Positions 22,601-33,576 of a stretch of 64,000 nucleotides of DNA are shown here, in pieces. The position numbers and the translations under genes were made by a program. This stretch comes from Chrysopilus asiliformis. Lineage: Eukaryota > Arthropoda > Insecta > Diptera > Rhagionidae. The notes under the pieces are model-generated. The model worked only from the letters and a program-made list of their open reading frames with translations, had not been told where the DNA came from and made no database searches. The stretch spans positions 49,446,532 through 49,510,531 of the forward strand of contig OZ035963.1 of NCBI GenBank assembly GCA_964034945.1, given 5' to 3'. Positions within the stretch are counted from its first letter, which is position 1. Each line of letters starts with the position of its first letter.

Positions 22601-25600
22601 CTAAAAATTCGAAAAAAATATTTACTGGATGAAAAAGGTCTCGGAAATATTTTTCATACTATGAGAAAGCCTCTAAAAATTCGAAAAAAATATTTACTGG
22701 ACGAAAAAGGTCTCGGAAATATTTTTCCCACCAAGAACAAGCCTCTAAAAATTCGAAAAAAATATTTGCCGGGTGGAAAAGGTCTCGGAAATATTTTTCA
22801 TACTATGAGAAAGCCTCTAAGAATTCGAAAAAAAATATTTACTGGACGAAAAAGGTCTCGGAAATATTTTTCCCACCAAGAACAAGCCTCTAAAAATTCG
22901 AAAAAAAAATTTCCCGGGTAGAAAAGGTCTCGGAAATATTTTTCCCACCAAGAACAAGCCTCCAAAAATTCGAAAAAAATATTTGCCGGGTAGAAAAGGT
23001 CTCGGAAATATTTTTCCTACTATGAGGTAGCCTCTAAACATTCGAAAAAAAAATTTCCCGGGTAGAAAAGGTCTCGGAAATATTTTTCCTACTTAGAACA
23101 AGCCTCTAAAAATTCGAAAAAAATATTTACTGGATGAAAAAGGTCTCGGAAGTATTTTTTCCACCAAGAACAAGCCTCTAAAAATTCGAAAAAAATATTT
23201 ACTGGATGAAAAAGGTCTCGGCAATATTTTTCCCACCAAGAACAAGCCTCTAAAAATTCGAAAAAAATATTTGCCGGGTAGAAAAGGTCTCGGAAATATT
23301 TTTCCTACCAAGAACAGGCCTCTAAAAATTCGAAAAAAATATTTACTGCATGAAAAAGGTCTCGGGAATATTTTTCCTACTTAGAACAAGCCTCTAAAAA
23401 TTCGAAAAAAATATTTCCCGGGTAGAAAAGGTCTCGGAAATATTTTTCATACTATGAGAAAGCCTCTAAAAATTCGAAAAAAATATTTACTGGACGAAAA
23501 AGGTCTCGGAAATATTTTTCCCACCAAGAACAAGCCTCTAAAAATTCGAAAAAAATATTTGCCGGGTGGAAAAGGTCTCGGAAATATTTTTCATACTATG
23601 AGAAAGCCTCTAAGAATTCGAAAAAAAATATTTACTGGACGAAAAAGGTCTCGGAAATATTTTTCCCACCAAGAACAAGCCTCTAAAAATTCGAAAAAAA
23701 AATTTCCCGGGTAGAAAAGGTCTCGGAAATATTTTTCCCACCAAGAACAAGCCTCCAAAAATTCGAAAAAAATATTTGCCGGGTAGAAAAGGTCTCGGAA
23801 ATATTTTTCCTACTATGAGGTAGCCTCTAAACATTCGAAAAAAAAATTTCCCGGGTAGAAAAGGTCTCGGAAATATTTTTCCTACTTAGAACAAGCCTCT
23901 AAAAATTCGAAAAAAATATTTACTGGATGAAAAAGGTCTCGGAAGTATTTTTTCCACCAAGAACAAGCCTCTAAAAATTCGAAAAAAATATTTACTGGAT
24001 GAAAAAGGTCTCGGCAATATTTTTCCCACCAAGAACAAGCCTCTAAAAATTCGAAAAAAATATTTACTGGATGAAAAAGGTCTCGGAAATATTTTTTCCA
24101 CCAAGAACAAGCCTCTAAAAATTCGAAAAAAATATTTACTGCATGAAAAAGGTCTCGGGAATATTTTTCCTACCAAGAACAAGCCTCTAAAAATTCGAAG
24201 AAAATATTTCCCGGATAGAAAAGGTCTTGGCAATATTTTTCCCACCAAGAACAAGCCTCTAAAAATTCGAAAAAAATATTTACTGCATGAAAAAGGTCTC
24301 GGCAATATTTTTCCCACCAAGAACAAGCCTCTAAAAATTCGAAAAAAATATTTGCCGGGTAGAAAAGGTCTCGGAAATATTTTTCCTACCAAGAACAGGC
24401 CTCTAAAAATTCGAAAAAAATATTTACTGCATGAAAAAGGTCTCGGGAATATTTTTCCTACTTAGAACAAGCCTCTAAAAAATCGAAAAAAATATTTCCC
24501 GGGTAGAAAAGGTCTCGGAAATATTTTTCATACTATGAGAAAGCCTCTAAAAATTCGAAAAAAATATTTACTGGACGAAAAAGGTCTCGGAAATATTTTT
24601 CCCACCAAGAACAAGCCTCTAAAAATTCGAAAAAAATATTTGCCGGGTGGAAAAGGTCTCGGAAATATTTTTCATACTATGAGAAAGCCTCTAAGAATTC
24701 GAAAAAAAATATTTACTGGACGAAAAAGGTCTCGGAAATATTTTTCCCACCAAGAACAAGCCTCTAAAAATTCGAAAAAAAAATTTCCCGGGTAGAAAAG
24801 GTCTCGGAAATATTTTTCCCACCAAGAACAAGCCTCCAAAAATTCGAAAAAAATATTTGCCGGGTAGAAAAGGTCTCGGAAATATTTTTCCTACTATGAG
24901 GTAGCCTCTAAACATTCGAAAAAAAAATTTCCCGGGTAGAAAAGGTCTCGGAAATATTTTTCCTACTTAGAACAAGCCTCTAAAAATTCGAAAAAAATAT
25001 TTACTGGATGAAAAAGGTCTCGGAAGTATTTTTTCCACCAAGAACAAGCCTCTAAAAATTCGAAAAAAATATTTACTGGATGAAAAAGGTCTCGGCAATA
25101 TTTTTCCCACCAAGAACAAGCCTCTAAAAATTCGAAAAAAATATTTACTGGATGAAAAAGGTCTCGGAAATATTTTTTCCACCAAGAACAAGCCTCTAAA
25201 AATTCGAAAAAAATATTTACTGCATGAAAAAGGTCTCGGGAATATTTTTCCTACCAAGAACAAGCCTCTAAAAATTCGAAGAAAATATTTCCCGGATAGA
25301 AAAGGTCTCGGAAATATTTTTCCAACCAAGAACAAGGCTCTAAAAATTCGAAAAAAATATTTCCCGGGTGGAAAAGGTCTCGGAAATATTTTTTCCACCA
25401 AGAACAAGCCTCTAAAAATTCGAAAAAAATATTTACTGGATGAAAAAGTTCTCTGAAATATTTTTGCTACTATGAGGAAGCTTCTAAAAATTCGAAAAAA
25501 ATATTTACTGCATGAAAAAGGTCTCGGGAATATTTTTCCTACTTAGAACAAGCCTCTAAAAATTCGAAAAAAATATTTACTGGATGAAAAAGGTCTCGGC

Positions 25601-26645
25601 AATATTTTTCCCACCAAGAAGAAGCCTCTAAAAATTCGAAAAAAATATTTACTGGATGAAAAAGGTCTCGGAAATATTTTTTCCACCAAGAACAAGCCTC
25701 TAAAAATTCGAAAAAAATATTTACTGCATGAAAAAGGTCTCGGGAATATTTTTCCTACCAAGAACAAGCCTCTAAAAATTCGAAGAAAATATTTCCCGGA
25801 TAGAAAAGGTCTTGGCAATATTTTTCCTACCAAGAACAAACCTCTAAAAATTCGAAAAAAATATTTACTGGATGAAAAAGGTCTCGGAAATATTTTTCAT
25901 ACTATGAGAAAGCATCTAAAAATTCGAAAAAAATATTTACTGGATGAAAAAGGTCTCGGCAATATTTTTTCCACCAAGAACAAACCTCTAAAAATTCGAA
26001 AAAAATATTTACTGCATGAAAAAGGTCTTGGCAATATTTTTCCCACCAAGAACAAGCCTCTAAAAATTCGAAAAAAATATTTACTGGATGAAAAAGGTCT
26101 CGGCAATATTTTTCCCACCAAGAACAAGCCTCTAAAAATTCGAAAAAAATATTTACTGGATGAAAAAGGTCTCGGAAATATTTTTTCCACCAAGAACAAG
26201 CCTCTAAAAATTCGAAAAAAATATTTACTGCATGAAAAAGGTCTCAGAAATATTTTTTCTACCAAGAACAAGCCTCTAAAAATTCGAAAAAAATATTTCC
26301 CGGGTAGAAAAGGTCTCGGAAATATTTTTCATACTATGAGAAAGCCTCTAAAAATTCGAAAAAAATATTTACTGGACGAAAAAGGTCTCGGAAATATTTT
26401 TCCTACCAAGAACAAGCCTCTAAAAATTCGAAAAAAATATTTCCCGGGTAGAAAAGGTCTCGGAAATATTTTTCATACTATGAGAAAGCCTCTAAAAATT
26501 CGAAAAAAATATTTACTGGACGAAAAAGGTCTCGGAAATATTTTTCCCACCAAGAACAAGCTTCTAAAAATTCGAAAAAAATATTTACTGCATGAAGAAG
26601 GTCTCGGAAATATTTTTCCTACTTAGAACAAGCGTCTAAAAACTT
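16618..26645. repeat. 72-bp satellite/minisatellite array, ~139 units
   Basis: The unit runs AAGCCTCTAAAAATTCGAAA, AAAATATTT, a variable block, GAAAAAGGTCTCGGAAATAT, then TTTT and a variable linker before AAGAAC. Most units are exactly 72 bases, so 24-codon frames stay open on both strands. There are two variable slots. One reads ACTGGATG, ACTGCATG, CCCGGGTG, CCCGGATA or GCCGGGTA. The other reads CCCACCAAGAAC, CCTACTTAGAAC, CATACTATGAGA or GCTACTATGAGG. Each unit holds two AAATATTT palindromes and one TTCGAA. Stops fall on the plus strand in CTTAG linkers and on the minus strand in CTATGAG linkers, so no long protein is encoded. Marker variants recur at multiples of 72, showing higher-order repeats. 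Both flanks are AT-rich single-copy-looking DNA. Confidence 0.97.
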
Positions 26646-28118
26646 AAAACTAGGCAAATTGATAACAGATTTGAAATAAGTGAAACCGAAATATTTAAAA
26701 TTGGTTGTTATAAATATATAATTGAATTACGATTGTAATTTTTTTCTTTATAATTTTTTCATATTTTTTTCGGAAAATTTCTTGTTTGAAATGGTTGGCT
26801 GTACTCGAGTAGCAGTTATGTTAACTGTCACGTTATATGTCAAACGCTAACGTCACAGTTGACATAAATGCTACTTAGCTCTAAAATTCCATATAAATAC
26901 AATATATTATAAAAAACAAAACCATTGATATAAATTAGGGGTATGAATGAATATATTTCCTTTGAGTATAAAAATGACTGTAATATACTCACATATTTCA
27001 TAAAAAGGTCATTAGAGTTTAATTCTTAGCAGAGCATTGAATAGCGAATGTTTATACAGACTTCTTTAATTAAATTTAATACATTTCTGCGTAAATGGAC
27101 ATTAAAACTTATACTCCATTCGCTTCCTTCAAAGGCCATCAAGTCTTTTTATCATTTTTATTTCCACTGTTGGCAGATCTTTTAATTTTTGACTTTAAAA
27201 TTTATTGAAATAAAAGAAATAGTAATGAAAAAAATGTTTCCTTTTTATGCTTTCAGACTCATTAACTTTTTTTTTCATTTTCTCTACTAATTAAGATCTC
27301 GTTTTATTTTGTGAGACATAAAAATAAATTTTTTTCGCATGGGACATTTTTTATTTATTGTACAGCTTTTCATTAAATTTCTCTTTACAGTTTTTAGCAT
27401 ATTTGCCATTAAAGTTAGGGTGACCATATTTTTTTTAAAATCAATCCTAGACAAGATGACCGTCGAGAGGGTTGTGGGAGGATGGCTGAAATGAAACACC
27501 AAAACAAACAACAAATTTTATATAGAAACGTAATTTTAACGAAAAATTGTTAAAAAATGATCACGGCATGTCAATTATTTAAACCAAATGCGGTGTAATG
27601 ATTTAAATCAAAAGAAAGTCTTAAGCCAGAATGAACTAATTATTTTCGTGCTCTCCATATTCCATCTATAAATGCAAGTAAAATTATGAAAACAACAATA
27701 AAAGAAAATGCGTCGCGAGTAAAATCTTGGAAAACATGCGCACTATGTAGAGAATCAATAAAAAAATGCACCGCAGGCGACAAAAATGTGTTTAGCAGCA
27801 ATCTCTAGACGAAGTTTTGTATGATTTGTACAATTAGTGACAGTTTTTCATAAATGTCCATCAATTGTAATACTAAATTGAAAAATCTCGCACAAAAGTT
27901 AAATTTCCGGGACACTATGTAAAGGGGAGGCCCTAAGGGTGTGCAAAAATCGCCACTAATCGGATATAAATTTTGGATGAGCACAACAAATTCAAACCGG
28001 TGATCAAAATTTCCTTTCATGATTTGTAAATTTTCTTTAGGACCTAATCGGGGTTCTAGTATAAAGGCGCCCATCTAGGTGCGTCATTTTTCTGAGACGG
28101 TGTGGCGCTTTATACCTA
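26646..28118. other. AT-rich sequence right of the satellite array
   Basis: AGGGTGACCATATTTTTTTT at 27417 starts a short dispersed motif also seen at 43613, 46675 and 54622. Its continuation AACAACAAATTTTATATAGA (27507) matches 54720. Otherwise no gene or structure is seen. Confidence 0.45.
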
Positions 28119-29004
28119 GAGCCCAATGAACGCAACGCGAACGCACAAACTGTCACTTACAAGTTTGTTCCATAGAAATCATTTGAAGTGAGCACAGTGA
28201 ACGCAGAGAACGCACCTACAACGCAAAAGTTTGCAAACTTCTAAAGGCGGAAGCAGAATTGCGGCTTTTTGGGCTTTGGGCTTCGGCTTCAGCTTTGGAC
28301 TTTGTTGGCTTCGTCGGCTTCAACTTTCATTCGAACACAATTGCAACTTTGATAAATAATTCATAATTCTTCATATTTATTCATATTTATTTGATAATTT
28401 TTTCTTATTCGCGTTTCTGTATTCCTTGTTTTTTTTTTTATTATAAAGAATTTCATTTTCTTGCACTATATTTATCAACTTTTCTTCAAACATTTTCAAT
28501 GACAATCATTTACTCACAAAAAAAGTTAGGTTAAAGTTGTCCAAGCCGACCAAGAGTAGAGAGTAGAGCTACTACGACTTCGACTTCGGCTTCACCGGCT
28601 TTGCAACTTTGTTATTGTGTTCCATTATGTTGAAAAGCATTGAGTCTACAGAACTGTCAAAGCTGAAGCCAAAGCTGAAGTCCACAAAGCCGCAATTCTG
28701 TTTCCACCTTAACTTTGCCGCATAATTCTGCGTTGGCAGTTCATAAAGTGAGGTTAGGGAAATGTTGTTCGAGGAAAAATTGATAGCCTTAGTGGAAAAA
28801 ACAACAAATAACAAAGATAAAGACCAACAAAGCAAATTATCGCTTCAAAATTATCCATTTTTGTAATTTTGCCAACTTTATACCACTTTATAATATGTCA
28901 CTTGTACTACTTCACGAGATGCCATTGGGCTCTGCCGCTGAAATGTTGCGCTGCATGACAGTTCACAGCGTTGCAGTTGCGTTCGCGTTGCGTTCATTGG
29001 GCTC
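28119..29004. mobile_element. Fold-back element with nested inner fold-back
   Basis: The ends are inverted copies of GAGCCCAATGAACGCAACGC followed by GAACGCA (28119-28145 and 28978-29004), identical over 27 bases. A second inverted pair inside, about 28241-28300 and 28655-28715 (built on CAGAATTGCGGCTTT and CTTCAGCTTTGG), suggests another element nested within. There is no clear target duplication and no recognised coding sequence. Confidence 0.8.
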
Positions 29005-29062
29005 CAGAGATTAGGCCACATTTCGAAGTTCGCTGCTTAAAATTCGAACCTCACCGAAGAAG

Positions 29063-29457
29063 GTTAAATGTAGTTAGAATGGGTTTTTACATAACTCATC
29101 CATACATCGAAATCTAATCGGACCACTCCTTCCCCCCTCTCTTATACCAATGAAATACCTTTTCCCTGTTTTTTTTTTCGAAAAGTGTGCATAGTATCGA
29201 AAAATTTATAAAGACAAAATGTGTTTAGAATATGATTTTATATAACTGTTCCATACATTAAAATCCAACCGGACCACTCCTTTCCCCTCCCCTATGCCAA
29301 TTGCATACTTCTTTTTATTTTCTCGAAAACGGTGAGTCGTATTAAAAAATCGGACCACTCCTTTCCCCATCTCCTATAGAAATGCATTTTTTTAAACATT
29401 TTGTCTGTCATCATTTTGACGATTGGCCTTTGGCAATTGTAGCTTTTCTTATGTTTT
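29063..29457 (-). repeat. Dispersed repeat family B, 5' part
   Basis: Reversed it begins AAACATAAGAAAAGCTACAA (the family head, also at 56105) and contains three degenerate ~100-base units marked by GGACCACTCCTT at 29122, 29272 and 29353. The microsatellite and tail are absent. Confidence 0.7.
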
Positions 29458-31766
29458 AAATAAAAATTTTGTCTGGGGCGCAAAAAAGAGCCGCTTTGCT
29501 TTGGTATGGCCCTGGCCAGGGCAAGATGCTTGAAACCGGAACTGTCTCGGTCATTTCGGGACTTATGATCACCCTAATTAAAGTGCAATAAATGTTTGTT
29601 AAAAGTTTTATTTTCTGAATGAAAATCTCTTTAATTTTTGTAAATAGTTTAACCGGCAAATACTTCAATGCGATATCGTCATTTTATTCATGGAAAATTC
29701 AAACAGAATTAACTTTGTGAAATAAATTCTGAGCAGATAACAGGAAAAAAATGTTTGCTGAAAATCTTGACAAAAAATCAGTAATTGAATTCCGCATAGA
29801 CGTGGGCTTAGGCTCTTTTCCTTAGCAGATGAAAGGGAAATTTTCGCGAAAATCCACAGGAAACGGAAAAGGGGATTATTGGAAGAAAAAAAGATCTTTC
29901 TGTCACATATAAGAATAGAACGAACCCTAATCTTATGGTGTTACCCTCTAAATAAGATTTTAAACGTTACCATCATCGTTACGCCCATAGCTACGCATCG
30001 CGTATCCTTCAAGGTGAGTTAGCTATATTATACGAATATGTATGTCTACACAAAATACGCGTGGACATAAAGTTAAAGAAATGTCCAAAGTAAAGCAATG
30101 TGAAAAGGACGTTTTTATGGAAAGGGTAAAAACGGGATCATAAAATTTTCGGGTTTAGGAGCTATGAAGACGGAATTTCAGGATTTCGATGCGAGCTGGG
30201 AGAAGGTTTTCAACAAAAACCGACGAAATCACAATAAAATTTTGTATTTTGTTTCAGAGTGCCGCCATAAGCTTTGCCAAAAACGAGGAAAAAAATAATC
30301 ATAAAGTAGAAAAGCTGAAAAAAGGGTCGCGGAAAAGTGGTTGTCGTTGAAAATTGCCTGGATGGGATTAAACGCGGAACGATGATGGGGAATTTTCCTC
30401 ATCTTCACTCCGGCTGTGCTAAATAAAGAAACATTTCAGTGAAGTGCTCGTAGGGACAAGTACTAAGGTGCAAAAAAAAAAAACAAACAAACATACCCTA
30501 TATGGACGGAATGAGTTGGGGGTGGATGGGCAATTACGACCAAAGGGTGTGACGCAACGAACAAAGTTCAAGTCAACGTCAATATCAATTAAGGACTAGC
30601 TTAAGAAAAAGGAAAATATAATAAATGAAGCTTTCCTCTTTTCCAATTAACTTCACTTGGAAGGGTTATTCTAGAAATGGCCCTAAATAATGACTGTAAT
30701 TATGCTAAGTCAAAGCAATATGGCTCCATCTAGTGTTATGCACAATTTTCTATTAATCGTACTAAATATTTTGTAAAATCGGTTAATGTGATGTCATTGA
30801 AAATACTAAAATATCGTTTGTTTTAATTTTATTAGAGTTCATTGTATTTTAGGTGTGGTTGGCTTTGAAAATTTTTCTTATATTATAAATGTCGGTAAAA
30901 AAGAAACAGGTTTATTTTTATTGCAAGTACACTCAAACACATTGCAACTCAAACACAATTAACCTAACCAAACAATTCAACTGTCATTCGATGTCTTCGC
31001 GACAAAAGTTCAACTTTTCAAACTTTGGTGGCGTTGTCGTGTCGCTGTCGTCGCAATGTAACTCAGGCCTTACTCCGATGGTAAGTATATTTTATTTATT
31101 ATCCGATTACTCAAAAAAAAATAAAATTTACTCCACTTTGACATTTAAATTGTTATAATTTTTTAATTGAAAAGATCTATTTCTTGGAACAACTTCATAC
31201 CCATTGTGTCTTAACGAATTTTTTGTCTGATATTTTATTTATTTACTTGTTGTTTGGCCAAATTCACACAATATGGGCATCAGTCACAATAAATTTACTT
31301 TTTTTTATATCCGCTATCATTTTATTTCAGTCCGTTTCATTTCATTTTGTCTATATAGACGATGGTATTAAGATCATGTTCAATATTTGCTATTGACAGA
31401 TATAATTTATGAGTTGGAAAATTTTCCTTGATTTATAGAAAAAGCTCAGCCAGTCATATTGGTAGATATACTTAAATGACCTTTATCAATTTATCATTTT
31501 CGTTAAGGATAAAAACAACAAAGAAATATTTTGGTATAAACTTTTTGTATTTATTTTTATTATAGACGGAGTATAGTTTCTTCGAATGATCATAAAATGT
31601 TTCCCTGTAAGTTTAATAATAAAACAATCTTAGAAATATGGATGATACATAGGAAGGTAACCATGGAAAAATAAATATATTGGAAATACAATTTGTGAAT
31701 TTCATGAGTAAATTTAACACTTACTTAGTTTTTCTGAACCAATGCTCTGGAGCGGCTCAGTAGTTA
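29458..31766. other. AT-rich sequence, nothing recognised
   Basis: No coding region, RNA gene or paired repeat could be supported. A GC-richer patch at 31000-31080 (GGCGTTGTCGTGTCGCTGTC) is unassigned. Confidence 0.4.
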
Positions 31767-32011
31767 TTAACACATTGACTGCCATGGCTATCATTTTTGA
31801 TAGACAGTGAGCCATGGCTATCATTTTTGATAGCCAGTGAAAATTAGTCCTATGATTCATGAGCGGCCAAGGCTATCATTTTCGATAGCTGTGTCTACAA
31901 TCTACATGCATACATACATACATTCATACATACGTACATTCTACATACGTCTACATGTATTGGCATCTCCCTTACATTTTTGCAAAATTGGTCTGGCAGT
32001 CAACGTGTTAA
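31767..32011. mobile_element. TTAA-flanked MITE (piggyBac-type)
   Basis: The ends are TTAACACATTGACTGCCA (31767-31784) and its near inverse TGGCAGTCAACGTGTTAA (31994-32011). TTAA at both ends is the piggyBac target signature (family knowledge). Inside, GGCTATCATTTTTGATAG is repeated twice, with a third diverged copy at about 31870, followed by a CATA-rich stretch at 31905-31935. No coding sequence. Confidence 0.75.
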
Positions 32012-32095
32012 AAAAGCGCTCAGCTGAGCCGCTCAGGATGCCCTGAACGCACTGCTCAGTGCATGCTGATCGCAAACTATCAACTGTCTAACTAA

Positions 32096-32697
32096 TAGCC
32101 CTATTATGTAAGTCGTGCGGACTCGTCAGTCCGCAGCGACTGTCAAGTCCGTTCCGCAGTGATTTGGTATCATTTTGTGATTTGGTATCATATGCGTTGA
32201 ACTGTCAAACGTGAGAAAGATTCGTTTCAGTTGTCAAAGATTTTATTTATTTTTCAAAAATATAGCAATGTTTCCAAGTGTAGCACTTTTTTTCTTTAAT
32301 AATAATAACAACACTGATATGGAAAGTATAAGAAAATCAATTAGAGACCTCCTGTTTTGTTTTCCCTGTCGGGAACCCATTGGCGATCTCAGGGACCTTC
32401 TCCATTTCCTCGATCAGAGTTTTGAACTGTCTTTGAGTGGTTTGCTTCATTGCCTTATCTATATATAAAAAAACATGTTAATTATAAATTTATAAAAAAG
32501 AAAAAATCATTTACTTACACAGTCTTTTTTTCTCCTAACCTCGAAATGTCAGTGGAAAAGGTAAGTCCGCAGCCAAATAGATGCGGACTTGAAATTGCTT
32601 GAAAAACAGGTCTTGCGGACTACCATAATACCAAAACAGTCCGCAGTGGCAGATTTGCCGCAGTACGACGAGTCGCACGACTTCCATAATAGGGCTA
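32096..32697. mobile_element. TAA-flanked PIF/Harbinger-like element
   Basis: The ends are inverted: TAGCCCTATTATGTAAGTCG at the left; the right end, reversed, reads TAGCCCTATTATGGAAGTCG. TAA is duplicated (32093-32095; 32698-32700). A minus-strand relic of a SANT/Myb-like accessory protein lies inside, supporting the Harbinger assignment. At 602 bp with no transposase it is a deletion derivative. Confidence 0.8.
32337..32519 (-). pseudogene. Harbinger SANT/Myb-like accessory protein relic
   Basis: Exon-like minus sequence from 32458 to 32337 reads KAMKQTTQRQFKTLIEEM, then EKVPEIANGFPTGKTK, and stops. This matches the start of the SANT/Myb-like DNA-binding module of PIF/Harbinger second ORFs, in which an aromatic residue, a short helix and a Pro-Glu-Ile-Ala segment are usual. 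A 60-bp intron is indicated upstream: donor GTAAGT ending at 32518 and acceptor AG at 32459-32460. The joined upstream frame meets a stop quickly and no start codon is found, so it is a relic. In active elements this protein helps the transposase reach DNA and the nucleus (family knowledge). Confidence 0.55.
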
Positions 32698-32704
32698 TAA
32701 GTAT

Positions 32705-33573
32705 GGGGCCTATTGCGGTTATCGATATCTATTCGATCGACCATCGTTGGCCGGAACGATCGAAAAACAATTTGGTATTGCGTAAGGTCCATCGTTCAAG
32801 CAATCGCTATTGTGAATTTTTTAGTGTTTGACGTTTGGGAATTCACATTGTTGAAGTTATTTTAATGTTTAAAAATGACGACAACGCAGAAAATACAATA
32901 TTGAGCTCCCTTAAAACATAGAGGAGGTGGATGACAATGGCGATATGAGCAAAATTACACCAGAAGACGGTTTTACAAACCAACGTCAAGGCGAAAATAT
33001 TAAACACCGAATGTTGAGTTCTTTGAATTGACCAATATTTCAAATCTATGTGAATAAAACAGTTTTTAAGTTCATTTTTTATTTAAATTATTTTTATACC
33101 ACTTTGGTCTTATTTATCTTCATTTTTTCAACCAATTTTTATATTGGATTTTTGATCGAGGTTTTGATCAAGATATTCCTCATTAATAATTTCCTAATGT
33201 GTACAAATACTTCCATTTTATTATTAGCCTCTAATTTTGATAAAAAAAAGTAATTGCAATACTTCACCGATCGCTAACTTGACATAAACTTCACCGAACG
33301 ATCAAACAAATGTCATCGTTCCCAACTGAACGATTTTATCGTTCACGAACGATAAAATCGATGATCACAATACCGATTTTTCGATTTGACATTTCAACGA
33401 TCGATTGACGAAGCTCACAATAGGGGCCATAAACTTCACCGAACGATCAAACAAATGTCATCGTTCCCAACTGAACGATTTTATCGTTCACGAACGATAA
33501 AATCGATGATCACAATACCGATTTTTCGATTTGACATTTCAACGATCGATTGACGAAGCTCACAATAGGGGCC
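32705..33573. mobile_element. Fold-back element with duplicated right end
   Basis: The left end GGGGCCTATTGCGGTTATCG (32705) and the right end, reversed GGCCCCTATTGTGAGC, form imperfect inverted ends. TAT flanks both (32702-32704; 33574-33576). It lies only 7 bases from the preceding element. The right part is a 145-bp tandem duplication. ATCGATCG-type motifs are abundant at both ends. Confidence 0.65.
33283..33572. repeat. 145-bp direct tandem duplication (2 copies)
   Basis: Copies 33283-33427 and 33428-33572 appear identical. Each contains the palindrome TTTTATCGTTCACGAACGAT with AAAA following, and each ends in CAATAGGGGCC, so the element terminus itself is duplicated. Confidence 0.95.
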
Positions 33574-33576
33574 TAT

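Noticed and set aside
25904..26626. 240-codon open frame in the satellite, possibly a repetitive secreted or nuclear protein
   Set aside because: It only reflects a stop-free 72-bp unit. Other units contain stops on one strand or the other depending on the linker, no start or splice context recurs, and both strands are equally open.
16618..26645. CRISPR-like array (regular repeats with short variable segments)
   Set aside because: Variable segments are only ~8-12 bases, take a handful of states and recur many times. Context is eukaryotic and there are no cas genes.
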